DNA of 64,000 bases, taken from Hyphomicrobiales bacterium (lineage in GTDB: Bacteria > Pseudomonadota > Alphaproteobacteria > Rhizobiales > Aestuariivirgaceae). The notes beneath the pieces were generated by a model, which saw nothing but the letters and a program-made list of their open reading frames with translations, did not search any database and was not told the DNA's origin. The position numbers and the translations under genes were made by a program. This document shows positions 16,751-26,002 of the stretch, in pieces; within the stretch, counting starts at the first letter, position 1; the number at the start of each line of letters is the position of its first letter. The DNA lies in NCBI GenBank assembly GCA_016710435.1, contig JADJVV010000001.1, forward strand, positions 868,001-932,000, read 5' to 3'.

Positions 16751-16797
16751 TATCACAAATGCCCTGCCGCAACGGACAGGGCGGGAGAGCCGTCGCC

Positions 16798-17568
16798 GTG
16801 CTTGCAGAAGAGCGTCAGAAGCAGATTCTTTCGTTGGTCCAATCTCACCGTTCGATCTCGATCACAGACATCCAGCGAAGCCTGAATGTCTCTCGGGAAA
16901 CGATCCGGCGGGATTTGCTGATGCTTGCTGAACAACGGAAGCTGCGGAAGACTCATGGCGGCGCGATTTCGCTTGAAAGCACCGAGCCGGAAATGGCCGT
17001 CCGCCAGACCACCAACGTCGGAGGCAAGCGCGCCATTGGCCTCCTCGCCGCAACCATGATCCCCGATGGCGCTTCTGTCATTCTGGCCAGCGGAACAACC
17101 GTGCAGAGCGCCGCCGATGCCCTGCAGGGCCGCCAATCGCTGACGGTCTTCACCAATTGCATCGCCAGCGCCCTCAAACTTTCAGGCCGCAACAGGAACC
17201 GCATTCACTTGTTGGGCGGCGAGATCCAATCCCAGAACCAGGCGTGTCTCGGGCGCGACGCAACACAGATGCTTTCAAACTATTTCGCGGATTTCGTGCT
17301 GGTGGGTGCGGGCGCTATCGCTCCAAACGGGTGCATCATGGACTTCAGCCGTGAAGAGGCCGAGCTTCACAACCTGATGGTCCACTCAGCCCAGACGGTC
17401 ATCGTACTCGCCGACCACCAGAAGTTTGGGCGTTACGCCCCGGTGCGCGTCGAAACACTCGACAAGGCGCACTACCTCGTCACTGACAAGGAACCGAACA
17501 GGGAGATGGCTGAAGTGCTGTCGCCCCTCGCTGTCGATGTTCTGGTCGCAAATCCAAAATCACAATAG
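16798..17568 (+). CDS. DeoR-family transcriptional regulator (second)
   Basis: 256 residues from the GTG at 16798, chosen because GGGAGAG lies about nine bases upstream and the helix-turn-helix (AEERQKQILSLVQSHRSISI) begins immediately; longer starts would add an unconserved leader. Recognition segment SRETIRRDLLMLAEQRKLRK, then THGGA. The sensor domain has ILASGTTVQSAADAL, IHLLGGEIQSQNQACLG and VVLADHQKFG-like VIVLADHQKFG. It probably represses the divergent importer and the aldolase gene 30 bases downstream in response to a phosphorylated intermediate. Confidence 0.9.
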   Translation: MLAEERQKQILSLVQSHRSISITDIQRSLNVSRETIRRDLLMLAEQRKLRKTHGGAISLESTEPEMAVRQTTNVGGKRAIGLLAATMIPDGASVILASGTTVQSAADALQGRQSLTVFTNCIASALKLSGRNRNRIHLLGGEIQSQNQACLGRDATQMLSNYFADFVLVGAGAIAPNGCIMDFSREEAELHNLMVHSAQTVIVLADHQKFGRYAPVRVETLDKAHYLVTDKEPNREMAEVLSPLAVDVLVANPKSQ

Positions 17569-17598
17569 CCACCCCTTCCCCGCAATTTGGAGAACGCC

Positions 17599-18264
17599 AT
17601 GAAAGACGATGAAACCATCCGTCGCGAGATTATCGCAACGTGCAACTTCATGAACGACAAGGGCATCAACCAGGGCACGTCCGGCAACATCAGTGTTCGC
17701 GTCGACGGCGGATTCCTGATCACGCCCTCGGGCGTGCCCTACGCCGAGATGCAGCCCGACGACATCGTCTTCATGAAGATCGACGCCACCCACTCCGGCC
17801 CACGCAAACCGTCAACCGAATGGCGCTTTCACCGCGACATCATGGAGAAGAAACCGGAAGTCGGCTGCACGATTCATCTCCATTCGATGTTCTGCACCAC
17901 GATGTCGATCCTGCGGCGCGAAATTCCGGCAGTCCATTATATGATCGCCGCCGTGAATGGCCCGACAGTTCCCTGCGTGCCCTACGTCACGTGGGGGACG
18001 CAGGAACTGGCAGACTACATCGTGGACGCCCTGAAAGACCGCCTGGCCTGCCTTTTGGCCAATCACGGTATGGTCTGTATCGGACCCAATCTGAGGCGCG
18101 CGGCATGGCTGGCCGTCGAAGTCGAGGCTCTGGCCGCGCAATACTGGCGCGCATTGCAGGTCGGCGTCCCTCACGTGCTGCCGGACGCGGAAATCGCCAA
18201 CGTCATGGAGCGCTTCAAGAGCTACGGTCAAGGAAGCGAAAAACGCAATCCAAGCTGTTGCTGA
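17599..18264 (+). CDS. Class II aldolase/adducin-family protein (fuculose-phosphate-aldolase-like)
   Basis: 221 residues. The ATG at 17599 has GGAG eight bases upstream; an in-frame TTG at 17587 is less likely. Family landmarks: NQGTSGNISVR (phosphate-binding loop), ITPSGVPYAEM, the catalytic acid within KPSTEWRFHRDI, zinc ligands in TIHLHSMFCT and the third ligand in LLANHGMVCIG. The family cleaves phosphorylated ketoses or epimerises them at C4, using zinc. Placement directly behind the second DeoR gene suggests it degrades the compound brought in by the second importer, after phosphorylation. Confidence 0.88.
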   Translation: MKDDETIRREIIATCNFMNDKGINQGTSGNISVRVDGGFLITPSGVPYAEMQPDDIVFMKIDATHSGPRKPSTEWRFHRDIMEKKPEVGCTIHLHSMFCTTMSILRREIPAVHYMIAAVNGPTVPCVPYVTWGTQELADYIVDALKDRLACLLANHGMVCIGPNLRRAAWLAVEVEALAAQYWRALQVGVPHVLPDAEIANVMERFKSYGQGSEKRNPSCC

Positions 18265-18332
18265 GAAGCAGGCCGCAGCGAACGGCATCCGGCGGGCAGC
18301 TTCGCAGCATTGATTGGACTGGCTGACACCGC

Positions 18333-18360
18333 AAGCGCCCCCCCGGAAGGGATGGCGCTT
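18333..18360. terminator. Weak hairpin between convergent genes
   Basis: Arms AAGCGCC (18333-18339) and GGCGCTT (18354-18360) form a 7-bp stem in the gap between the convergent aldolase and dehydrogenase genes. No T-run follows on either strand, so this is at best a weak bidirectional terminator. Confidence 0.3.
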
Positions 18361-18447
18361 CAATCGGAATTCAGGAGTTGCACAAGTCTGTTGTTTGCTC
18401 CTCCGGCCGACACATCGGGCCGCTCTCGGCGGGGCCGGATGAAAGCA

Positions 18448-19569
18448 TCAGACCTTGATCCAGTTCCGCTGCTTCGACGAGGCGATGGCCGCGTCCACGA
18501 CCTTCTGGATCTCATAGGCCTCGCGAAAATCGGGACCTGCGCTCTTTCCCCTGGCAATGCCGCCGAGGAATTCGGCCATCTCGATGGTCTTGAGGTCGTT
18601 GAAGCCCAGCTGGTGGCCGCCTGCCACGCAGAAGCCGCCATAGGGTTCATGCTGCGGGCCGGCCTCGATCCGCGTGAACCCCACGTGACGCGCGTCGCCA
18701 CCTGCTCTGTAATAGAGCAATTCGTTGAGGCGTTCCTGCGTGAACACGAGACTTCCCTTCTCGCCCGTGAGCTCGAAGCCCAGTTGCATCTTGCGGCCGG
18801 TCTGAATCCAGTTCGCCTCGATGGTGCCGCCACAGCCACGCCCGAACTGCACGAGAAGGCGCGCCACATCGTCGACTTCGACAGGCTTCGTCTCCTTGGC
18901 GCCCCGCGCCACCGGACGCTGCTTGATGACCGTGCGCACATCGGCGCTCACCTCGGCAATGTCGCCCAGCAGGAAGCGCGCCATGCCGATGATGTGCGAA
19001 CCAAGATCCGCGATCACACCAGGCCCGCCCGACGGATCGATCCGCCACGTCCATGGGCTTTGCGGATCATGCATGTAGTCTTCCGCGTGAATGCCGCGGA
19101 AGCCCGTGATCTCGCCAAGTTCGCCAGCCTCCACCATCTGCCGCGCCAGCTTGAGCAGCGGATTCTTGATGTAGTTGAAGCCCACCTGCGTGCACACACC
19201 TTTCGCCTCGGCGGACTTCACCATTTCGAAGGACTCCGCCAACGTGGGCGACAGGGGCTTTTCGCAATGTACGTGCTTGCCCGCGGCGATGGCCGCGAGC
19301 GCCATCTCCTTGTGCATGGAATTGGGCGTGGTGATCGAGACAACCTGCACCGCCGGGTTCGCGATCAGCTGCTTCCAGTCTCCCGTCGCGGTTTCGAAAC
19401 CGTATTGATGCGCAGCCTTTTTTGCGGCGTCCCCATTCACATCCGCCACGGCAACCAGCCGAGGCGTGGGGATGTCCGGAAAGGCCGACAGGGCAGTGCG
19501 ATAGGCAATGGCATGGGCCTTGCCCATGAAGCCGGTTCCGATCAATCCAATGCCGATCTCTTTCATCAT
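18448..19569 (-). CDS. Gfo/Idh/MocA-family NAD(P)-dependent dehydrogenase
   Basis: 373 residues. N-terminal Rossmann fold with IGLIGTGFMGKAHAIAYR and the downstream HVHCEKPLSPTLAES (the conserved E-K-P), then the alpha/beta domain with GVIADLGSHIIGMARFLLGD carrying the expected Asp and His of the active site. It oxidises a hydroxyl of a cyclic sugar or inositol using NAD(P). It is the last gene of the RpiR-IolD unit and starts 18 bases after the IolD stop, so a role in preparing the inosose substrate of IolD or a stereoisomer is plausible. The family is broad, so the exact substrate is open. Confidence 0.88.
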   Translation of the reverse strand: MMKEIGIGLIGTGFMGKAHAIAYRTALSAFPDIPTPRLVAVADVNGDAAKKAAHQYGFETATGDWKQLIANPAVQVVSITTPNSMHKEMALAAIAAGKHVHCEKPLSPTLAESFEMVKSAEAKGVCTQVGFNYIKNPLLKLARQMVEAGELGEITGFRGIHAEDYMHDPQSPWTWRIDPSGGPGVIADLGSHIIGMARFLLGDIAEVSADVRTVIKQRPVARGAKETKPVEVDDVARLLVQFGRGCGGTIEANWIQTGRKMQLGFELTGEKGSLVFTQERLNELLYYRAGGDARHVGFTRIEAGPQHEPYGGFCVAGGHQLGFNDLKTIEMAEFLGGIARGKSAGPDFREAYEIQKVVDAAIASSKQRNWIKV

Positions 19570-19587
19570 ACTCTCTGCAGGTTGCGG

Positions 19588-21432
19588 TTAGACGCCGACG
19601 CGCTGCTTCGAGCGCACGTCAGCCTGGTATTTGGCGCTGTCATTCACCGCATCGCGCGACGACACCTGCGGCACGCCCACGTCCCACAGGGCATCGCCCG
19701 GCGTCCACGTGTAAGCGTCCGAGACAATGGAGATCACCGTCGTCCGGTCATTGCCTTTGGCCCAGTCCATGGCCTGCTCCAGTTCGGCAAGGCTGTTCAC
19801 CTTGCGGGCATAGGCGCCCATCGATTCCGCGTGTTTCACAAAATCCACGCTGAAGGGCTCGATCGCCGTCTTGCAATCCTTCAACAGGTTGTTGAAGCCG
19901 GGGGTTCCCTTGAACTGCTGCAGCCGGCTGATCACCGCATAGCCGCCATTGTCACAGACGATGACGATGAGCTTGTGGCCGGTCAGCACCGATGAATAGA
20001 TGTCGGAGTTCATCAGCAGGTAGGAACCGTCGCCCACCATGACGATGACATCGCGCGTCGGGTCCGCCATCTTGGCGCCCCAGCCGCCCGCAATCTCATA
20101 ACCCATGCAGGAGAAGCCGAACTCCAGGTCGTAGGAATTCGTGGTCTTGCAGCGCCAGTTTTTCATGGTCTCGCCGGGCAAGCCGCCGGCGGCCGTGAGC
20201 ATGTAGTCGCGCGGCTCGGCCTTCTTGTTCACCACGCCAACCACTTGCGCGTATGTCGGCACAGGCGCGTTGGTGGGCTTCTGGTAGCCATCCAGCGCCG
20301 TGTTCCACTCCGCCATGAGAGATTTGGCCTTCTTGGTCCACGCGGCATCGACTTTCCAGCCCTTCAGGGCTGTCGCCAGCTCTTCCACTGTTTCCTTTGC
20401 ATCGCCAACCACGGCCAGCGCGCGATGCTTTGTGGCATCCCAGCGTGCCGTGTTGATGGAAATGAACTTGGAGTCCTGGTGGAACAGCGTCCAGGACCCC
20501 GTGGTGAAGTCCATGAGCCGCGTCCCGATGGCGACGATCACATCGGCATCCGCCGCAAGCGCGTTGGCCGACGTCGAGCCCACGATGCCGATGGGACCGG
20601 CATAGGCGGGATGATCATGCGGCACCGTCGATTTTCCGGCGATGGTCTCGGTGATGGGAACGCCGTGATCGACAGCGAACTGCGCCACCAGCTCCTCGGC
20701 GCCCGAATAGCGCGTGCCGCCTCCGGCAATGATAAGCGGGCGCTTTGCAGCCTTGAGCAGACGGATGGCTTCCGCCACCCGTTTCTTGTCGGGGCGGGCG
20801 CGCGGCACGTCATGCACCGTCTTCTCGAAGAACTTGGCGGGGTAATCCCACGCCACTTCCTGAATGTCCTGCGGCAGGGCAATGAAGGCCGGTCCGCAGT
20901 CAGCCGGGTCCAGCATCACAGCGACAGCCTGCGGAAGCGACGAGATGATCTGTTCGGGATGCACGATGCGGTCCCAGTACCGCGTCACGGCCTTGAAGGC
21001 ATCGTTCACGTTGATGGTGGGATTGTTGAAGTGCTCGACCTGCTGCATCACCGGATCAGGGCGGCGGTTGACGAAGGTATCGCCCGAAAGGATGAGGATG
21101 GGCAGGCGGTTGGAATGGGCAACACCCGCTGCCGTCACCATGTTGAGGGCACCGGGCCCGATGGAGGAGGTCGCCACCATGATCTGCCTGCGGCGCTTGG
21201 CTTTGGCGAAGCCGATGGCAGCCAATGCCATCGATTGTTCGTTCTGCCCACGCCAGGTTGGGAACACGTCCTTCACCGCTTCCAGCGCCTCGGAGAGACA
21301 GGTGACGTTGCCGTGCCCGAAGATGCCGAACATGCCGGGGAAAAGCGGCACCTCCTTGCCCTCCACGATGGTGAACTGGTTGATCAGATAGCGCACCAGC
21401 GCCTGGGCCATGGTCAGTCGGAGTGTGGACAT
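19588..21432 (-). CDS. iolD: 3D-(3,5/4)-trihydroxycyclohexane-1,2-dione hydrolase
   Basis: 614 residues from the ATG at 21432; GGGAGAG ends six bases upstream, and the preceding in-frame ATG at 21438 would sit too close. Thiamine-diphosphate enzyme layout: an N-terminal PYR domain with GMFGIFGHGNVTCLSEAL and the family stretch WRGQNEQSMALAAIGFAKAK (catalytic Glu), a central Rossmann-like domain (PLIIAGGGTRYSGAEEL), and a C-terminal PP domain with VMVGDGSYLLMNSDIYSSVL. IolD opens the cyclohexane ring of the diketo-inositol to 5-deoxy-glucuronate. It is the best-defined inositol enzyme in the window. Confidence 0.94.
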   Translation of the reverse strand: MSTLRLTMAQALVRYLINQFTIVEGKEVPLFPGMFGIFGHGNVTCLSEALEAVKDVFPTWRGQNEQSMALAAIGFAKAKRRRQIMVATSSIGPGALNMVTAAGVAHSNRLPILILSGDTFVNRRPDPVMQQVEHFNNPTINVNDAFKAVTRYWDRIVHPEQIISSLPQAVAVMLDPADCGPAFIALPQDIQEVAWDYPAKFFEKTVHDVPRARPDKKRVAEAIRLLKAAKRPLIIAGGGTRYSGAEELVAQFAVDHGVPITETIAGKSTVPHDHPAYAGPIGIVGSTSANALAADADVIVAIGTRLMDFTTGSWTLFHQDSKFISINTARWDATKHRALAVVGDAKETVEELATALKGWKVDAAWTKKAKSLMAEWNTALDGYQKPTNAPVPTYAQVVGVVNKKAEPRDYMLTAAGGLPGETMKNWRCKTTNSYDLEFGFSCMGYEIAGGWGAKMADPTRDVIVMVGDGSYLLMNSDIYSSVLTGHKLIVIVCDNGGYAVISRLQQFKGTPGFNNLLKDCKTAIEPFSVDFVKHAESMGAYARKVNSLAELEQAMDWAKGNDRTTVISIVSDAYTWTPGDALWDVGVPQVSSRDAVNDSAKYQADVRSKQRVGV

Positions 21433-21517
21433 CAGCATCTCTCCCGCACAGTCTTGGGGTTTGTGGAAATCAATATGGCAAGGTGAAAGAGGCGGCAAGC
21501 AGGCCTGTGCTGCGGCA

Positions 21518-22465
21518 TCATTTGCGCACCCTCCGCTTCTCCTCGGCCGCAGGAAACCGGGCTGAGGCATCCTGGGCAATTCCCGTCACGCTCGGAATAC
21601 GGACATCATCGGGCTTGCGGGCATGCAGCAATGCCGCCGTGGCGGTTGCAATCGTCTGGACGAGACACATGGGCGCGGCAAGCGAGCGCGAGAACATGTA
21701 CTCGTCTTCCGGAATGGTGAACAGCACTTCGGCGGATTTGGCCAGCGGTGACAACGGGCTGTCGGTAATGGCCAGAAGTGGCACTTTGGTCTTGGCGGCG
21801 TGATCGGCAATTGCCACCACTTCCTTGGCGTAGTGACGGAAGGCGATGGCCACCAGGACATCATCGCGCCCCATGGTCATGGCGATCTCCTGCGCCAGCC
21901 CTCCGGCGGAATCCATCAGAATCACCTTCCGCTGCAGCATGGTCATGAGATAGCGCATCAGGATGGCAATGGGCTCCGAGCGCAACTGACCCGCCACATA
22001 GATGCAATGGGCGCGCGCGCACAGTTCGGCGGCGCGCCGCAGGCTGCGCTCTGGCACCGCTTCCAGCAATCCTTGCAAGGCCGCACTGTCGCGCACCACC
22101 ATGCTGCGCAGGAAACCGACATTGCCGTGCGAGGTGTTGCGTGAAATCTCGTCTTCCAGAACAGAAATGCGCTCCCTGAATCCGGGCGCAGCCGTGGCCA
22201 GCCGCATCTGGAACACCGCCTGCAGGTCCTTGAATCCCGCATAGCCCAGATGCTGCGCAAAGCGCACCAGTGTGGAGGGGTGAACCGCACTCTTGGCCGC
22301 AATGGCGCTGATCGATTCCAGCGCAATCACATTGGGATTCTGCGTGAAGAACCGGGCGACCTGCTGGAAGCCGCTGGAGAGCGAGTCGTAGCGGGCCGTG
22401 ATCAGGTTGACCACGCCCTCATAATTGCCGGGCGCAGCCCCGCCAGTATTCGCCTTCCTGCCCAT
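21518..22465 (-). CDS. RpiR-family transcriptional regulator (HTH + SIS domain)
   Basis: 315 residues from the ATG at 22465. The N-terminal RpiR helix-turn-helix includes SAIAAKSAVHPSTLVRFAQH followed by LGYAGFKDLQ. The C-terminal SIS phospho-sugar isomerase domain includes IYVAGQLRSEPIAILMRYLM and AIAFRHYAKEVVAIADHA. RpiR proteins sense sugar phosphates or phosphorylated inositol breakdown products. It heads the unit containing iolD and lies back-to-back with the aldehyde dehydrogenase gene, so it probably controls both. It is in the same family as rhizobial IolR, but orthology is not shown. Confidence 0.9.
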   Translation of the reverse strand: MGRKANTGGAAPGNYEGVVNLITARYDSLSSGFQQVARFFTQNPNVIALESISAIAAKSAVHPSTLVRFAQHLGYAGFKDLQAVFQMRLATAAPGFRERISVLEDEISRNTSHGNVGFLRSMVVRDSAALQGLLEAVPERSLRRAAELCARAHCIYVAGQLRSEPIAILMRYLMTMLQRKVILMDSAGGLAQEIAMTMGRDDVLVAIAFRHYAKEVVAIADHAAKTKVPLLAITDSPLSPLAKSAEVLFTIPEDEYMFSRSLAAPMCLVQTIATATAALLHARKPDDVRIPSVTGIAQDASARFPAAEEKRRVRK

Positions 22466-22479
22466 CACCAAAAATTATG

Positions 22480-22514
22480 TTGCAACGAAGTCGACTTTGC
22501 AACAAAAATTGCAA
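22480..22514. promoter_or_regulatory. Triple TTGCAA operator-like array
   Basis: The 73-base gap between the divergent RpiR and aldehyde dehydrogenase genes contains TTGCAA at 22480-22485, 22497-22502 and 22509-22514. TTGCAA is itself a palindrome. It is a candidate RpiR binding site by position. It differs from the GGAA-N6-TTCC motif I recall for Sinorhizobium IolR, so the regulator may have another specificity. Confidence 0.45.
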
Positions 22515-22538
22515 AATCTTGAAGAGGCGGGAAGTCGC

Positions 22539-23975
22539 ATGGATATGGCATTGGCGCAGTTCATCAACGGTGCATGGCGCAGGGGCCGGAACGGCGAGCA
22601 AATCACCATCGTCGATCCCGCAACGGAAGAGACGCTGGATGTGCTCGCCAGCGCGTCCATTGCCGATACAGAGGAAGCGATTGCCGCCGCCGCAGCCGCC
22701 TTCCGCACATGGCGCGCAACTCCCGCCTGGACGCGGGCCGACATTCTCCACAAGTGCGCCGATGTGATGGTGGCGCGGACAGAGGAAGCCGCTCGTCGGA
22801 TCACCCTCGAAGCCGGCAAGCCGCTGGCCCAGTCGCGCCGTGAATGGCAGCTCTCCATTGACCAGTTCCGCTGGTATGCCGAGGAAGCCCGCCGCATCCA
22901 TGGCCGCATCACCGAGAGCCGCGCGCCCGGCGGCCGCCTGGAAGTGCATCACGAGCCGGTAGGCGTCGTTGCCGCCTTCACGGCCTGGAACTTCCCCGCC
23001 GTCCTCATCGCCCGCAAGGTCGCCCCCGCTCTGGCCGCGGGATGCAGCATCATCGTCCGCCCCTCGCGGGAAACGCCTGGCACCGCAGCCATCCTGGTGG
23101 ATTGCCTCCGTCAGGCGGGCGTTCCTGCGGGGGTCATCAGTCTCGTGGTCGGGCCGACGTCAACCACCTACGATGTCCTGATGAAGTCACCGGTGGTGCG
23201 CAAGGTCTCCCTCACCGGCTCCTCCCAGGTCGGACAGCAAATGCTCCGTGACGCTGCTGGCACGTTCAAGCGCGCCACCATGGAATTGGGCGGCAATGCG
23301 CCGGTCATCGTCTTCGATGATGCCAATCTTGAGGCCACACTGGACATCTGCGTCCCAGTGAAATTCGCCAACGCCGGACAAGTCTGCGTCACCGGTGATC
23401 GCTTCTATGTGCATGCCTCGATCTACGGAAAATTCGTCGACGGATTCGCCGCGCGGGCAAAGGCGCTGAAACTCGGCCATGGACTTGATGACACAACGCA
23501 GATGGGGCCCCTGATCAACGCCCGCCGCATCGCCGCGATCGACGCTATCGTCGCTGACGCACGCAAGCGCGGGGGTCGCGTTGTGGCCGGTGGTGAGCGC
23601 CCTTCGGACAAGAACAAGGGTTTCTTTTACGCCCCCACCGTGATCGCAGACTTGCCCGATGATGCTTTGGCGCTGGCCGAGGAAAACTTCGGGCCCATCG
23701 CCGCTATCACATCCTTCAGCACCGACGAAGAGGTCTATGCCCGCGCCAACGCCACCGAACTCGGTCTGTCGGCTTACGCCTTCACCCGCGATCCCCGGCG
23801 CATGCGCGAAACGGTGGCGCAGCTTGAGGCGGGGATGGTGGGCATCAACAGCTTCGCCCTCGCGGCAGCCGAAGCACCCTTTGGCGGCATCAAGGCCTCC
23901 GGCATGGGCCGCGAAGGCGGCGGCGAGGGCATCCATGACTATCTCAACGTCAAACTCGCACAGATGTCGGTGTGA
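22539..23975 (+). CDS. NAD(P)-dependent aldehyde dehydrogenase (succinate-semialdehyde-dehydrogenase-like)
   Basis: 478 residues from the ATG at 22539 (GGCGGGAAG upstream). Typical aldehyde dehydrogenase signatures: FTAWNFPAVLIARKVAPALA, the nucleotide loop LTGSSQVGQQ, the general-base Glu in MELGGNAPVIVFDD and the nucleophilic Cys in NAGQVCVTGDRF; the C-terminal GGIKASGMGREGG is also diagnostic. The pattern around ELGGNAP and FGGIKxSGxGREGG is closest to the GabD/SSADH-like group. It oxidises an aldehyde intermediate of the pathway. Its stop codon overlaps a possible GTG start of the next gene, so the two are co-transcribed. Confidence 0.9.
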   Translation: MDMALAQFINGAWRRGRNGEQITIVDPATEETLDVLASASIADTEEAIAAAAAAFRTWRATPAWTRADILHKCADVMVARTEEAARRITLEAGKPLAQSRREWQLSIDQFRWYAEEARRIHGRITESRAPGGRLEVHHEPVGVVAAFTAWNFPAVLIARKVAPALAAGCSIIVRPSRETPGTAAILVDCLRQAGVPAGVISLVVGPTSTTYDVLMKSPVVRKVSLTGSSQVGQQMLRDAAGTFKRATMELGGNAPVIVFDDANLEATLDICVPVKFANAGQVCVTGDRFYVHASIYGKFVDGFAARAKALKLGHGLDDTTQMGPLINARRIAAIDAIVADARKRGGRVVAGGERPSDKNKGFFYAPTVIADLPDDALALAEENFGPIAAITSFSTDEEVYARANATELGLSAYAFTRDPRRMRETVAQLEAGMVGINSFALAAAEAPFGGIKASGMGREGGGEGIHDYLNVKLAQMSV

Positions 23976-23977
23976 CC

Positions 23978-24949
23978 ATGAACAAACATGTCCTGGTGGC
24001 TGGCAAGGTGCATGAGGCAGGTCTGGCATTGCTGCGGGCGCGGGCCGGTATCACCGTCGATCTTGTCGAAGCGGTGACGACGGAGTCCTATCGTCCCTTT
24101 CTGTCCACGGCAGATGCCATCCTCATTCGCACCCAGCCCATGACGGTCCACGAGATCGCCCTTGCGCCCCGGCTGCAGATCGTCTCCCGCCATGGCGTCG
24201 GCTATGATGCAGTCGACGTGGCTGCACTCAACGCGCGTGGCATTGCCCTTGCCATCGTCGGTGATGTGAACTCCCGGGCCGTGGCGGAGCATACGTTGAT
24301 GCTCATGCTGGCCGCGGCCCGCCGCACCGTTGCGCACCACATCGCATCCACCACGGGCCACTGGAACGAACGAAATCGTTTTGACGCGGTCGAACTGGAC
24401 GGCAAGACCCTGCTCGTCCTGGGATTCGGCCGCATTGGCCGCCGGGTTGCGGAACTGGGCAAGGCCTTCGGCATGACCGTTTTTGCCTTCGATCCCTACG
24501 TCACCGCCGAGAGCATGAAATCTCTCGACGTGAGGCCCGCCGGCACCCTCGATGAGGCGCTTGCCCTGGCCGACTATGTCAGCGTTCACATGCCAGGCGG
24601 AAAGGGCCCGGTGCTTGGTGCTGCTGAACTGTCGAACATGAAGCCGGGCGCAATTGTCGTGAACGCGGCGCGGGGCGGCGTTGTCGATGAACTGGCGCTG
24701 GACAAGGCCTTGCGCAACCGGCGGCTGCGCGCCGCGGCGCTGGATGTTCTCATGCAGGAGCCGCCCTCCCCTGATCACCCGCTCCTGAGCAATCCCTTTG
24801 TCACCATCAGCCCGCACAATGCGGGGCTTACCGAGGAATGCGCGAGACGCATGTCCATCGCCGCCGCGCAGAACATCCTCGATTGCTTTGACGGCCGACT
24901 GAACCCTGCCCTCGTCGTGAACGAACAATCGCTGAGCAAGATTTCCTGA
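23978..24949 (+). CDS. D-isomer-specific 2-hydroxyacid dehydrogenase (SerA/phosphoglycerate-dehydrogenase-like)
   Basis: 323 residues from the ATG at 23978 (a GTG at 23972 overlapping the previous stop is an alternative). The substrate domain has SRHGVGYDAVDV; the NAD-binding signature is LLVLGFGRIGRRVAELGKAF; the catalytic Arg lies in NAARGGVVDE and the His in TISPHNAGLTEECARR, followed by the family C-terminus. It reduces or oxidises a 2-keto/2-hydroxy acid. Length matches the short form without ACT or regulatory domains, so it is probably catabolic rather than serine-biosynthetic. Confidence 0.88.
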   Translation: MNKHVLVAGKVHEAGLALLRARAGITVDLVEAVTTESYRPFLSTADAILIRTQPMTVHEIALAPRLQIVSRHGVGYDAVDVAALNARGIALAIVGDVNSRAVAEHTLMLMLAAARRTVAHHIASTTGHWNERNRFDAVELDGKTLLVLGFGRIGRRVAELGKAFGMTVFAFDPYVTAESMKSLDVRPAGTLDEALALADYVSVHMPGGKGPVLGAAELSNMKPGAIVVNAARGGVVDELALDKALRNRRLRAAALDVLMQEPPSPDHPLLSNPFVTISPHNAGLTEECARRMSIAAAQNILDCFDGRLNPALVVNEQSLSKIS

Positions 24950-25087
24950 GGTCTTCAATCGACGCGAACGGGCGCTGCGCGTGGCGGCGCCCCTCGTGGC
25001 CGATCAGAAGATGCCGTTGCCGTCAGCCCTGGGCTGCTTGATCAATTCACCCACCTGGGCGGTTCGTGTCGAGGTCTGCCATTGCCG

Positions 25088-25906
25088 TCAGCCGCTCAAT
25101 GCCTGTCTCACGCGGGCAAGACTTTCCTTCAACTGCGCAAGCAGGCCGGGTGACTGCTGGACCAGCGGGCTGAAGGGCTCCATGGAAACGAAGCCATTAT
25201 AACCAGCGCGCGCAAGCACCTTGAGCTGACCAATGTTGTCGACGCGGTCCACCGCATCGACGAGTCCGCGGTCGGGCTCGGCCAATTCCCCCGGCGCCAG
25301 GTCCGGGCGCGTGATCCCGGACATATGCGCAAGGCCGATGCGGTCCGGGAAGAGCTTTGTGTCGCCACAGCGGAAGAACTGGAAGGTATCAAAGCAAAGT
25401 TCGTACACGTCCCATCCATCGATATCCGTGACTGCCTCCACGGCCATGACTTGCAGCTTCATGGTCGAGCCCCGCATGCCGAGCGGTTCGACATAACCCT
25501 TGACGCCGAGGTCCTGCAGGATGGGCCGGAGCATCTTCAATCCATGCCGCAGATTCCTTTCGCTCTGCCCTTCCGTCCACCCATGGTCCGGATTGTGCAC
25601 GGGACACAGGACAGCACCCGGCGCACCGAGTTTTGCGGCGTAGGTCATCAATGTCCTGGCTTCGGCCTCACGGTCCGGGTTCCAGTCGTTGAAGCGCTGC
25701 AGGGCGTTGACCGAAGCAATACGAATGCCGGCCGCGTCCAACTGTGACCGGACGGCTTCGGCCGGTGTTCCATCCATGAACTCTTGCCGGGGAATGTCGT
25801 TGCGGATTTCAACGGCGCCGATACCTGCCGCCGAAACCAGCCCAATGAATGCCGGAAAGGACAGCTGCGGCGCGCAAGTCCGGTTCATTGAAAATTCAAT
25901 CGCCAT
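25088..25906 (-). CDS. IolI-like TIM-barrel isomerase (second copy)
   Basis: 272 residues from the ATG at 25906, with GGGGAG six bases upstream. Motifs parallel the gene at 490-1281: GIGAVEIRNDIPRQEFMDGT, IASVNALQRFNDWN, VEPLGMRGSTMK, LCFDTFQFFRCGDTKLFP, GLAHMSGI and FVSMEPFSP. This is the sequence pattern of 2-keto-myo-inositol isomerase/MocC-like proteins. It is the third gene of a leftward group that also holds two Gfo/Idh/MocA dehydrogenases, which supports an inosose substrate. It is clearly diverged from the first copy, so the two probably serve different substrates. Confidence 0.82.
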   Translation of the reverse strand: MAIEFSMNRTCAPQLSFPAFIGLVSAAGIGAVEIRNDIPRQEFMDGTPAEAVRSQLDAAGIRIASVNALQRFNDWNPDREAEARTLMTYAAKLGAPGAVLCPVHNPDHGWTEGQSERNLRHGLKMLRPILQDLGVKGYVEPLGMRGSTMKLQVMAVEAVTDIDGWDVYELCFDTFQFFRCGDTKLFPDRIGLAHMSGITRPDLAPGELAEPDRGLVDAVDRVDNIGQLKVLARAGYNGFVSMEPFSPLVQQSPGLLAQLKESLARVRQALSG

Positions 25907-25988
25907 CGCGTGCTCCCCTGTCGCACACCAGGCCGTCCGCTCCCGGGACAGAACGTGCAGCTGCAATCATCGTTGCTGAAAGGTCCAT

Positions 25989-26002
25989 TTTCAATATTGA
26001 AA
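25989..26002. promoter_or_regulatory. Perfect palindrome TTTCAATATTGAAA
   Basis: Fourteen-base perfect palindrome 83 bases upstream of the IolI-like start, within the 227-base gap that separates it from the IolG-like gene. Possible operator for an internal promoter. A related ATTGAA-AATTCAAT-like element occurs at the start of the coding region. Confidence 0.35.

Noticed and set aside
18310..19995. 561-codon plus-strand open frame
   Set aside because: It lies antisense to the Gfo/Idh/MocA gene and the end of iolD, both of which have full conserved motifs.
24970..24992. GC-rich hairpin after the 2-hydroxyacid dehydrogenase gene, possible terminator
   Set aside because: Only a 6-bp stem with an 11-base loop and no T-run; not distinguishable from random GC-rich sequence.
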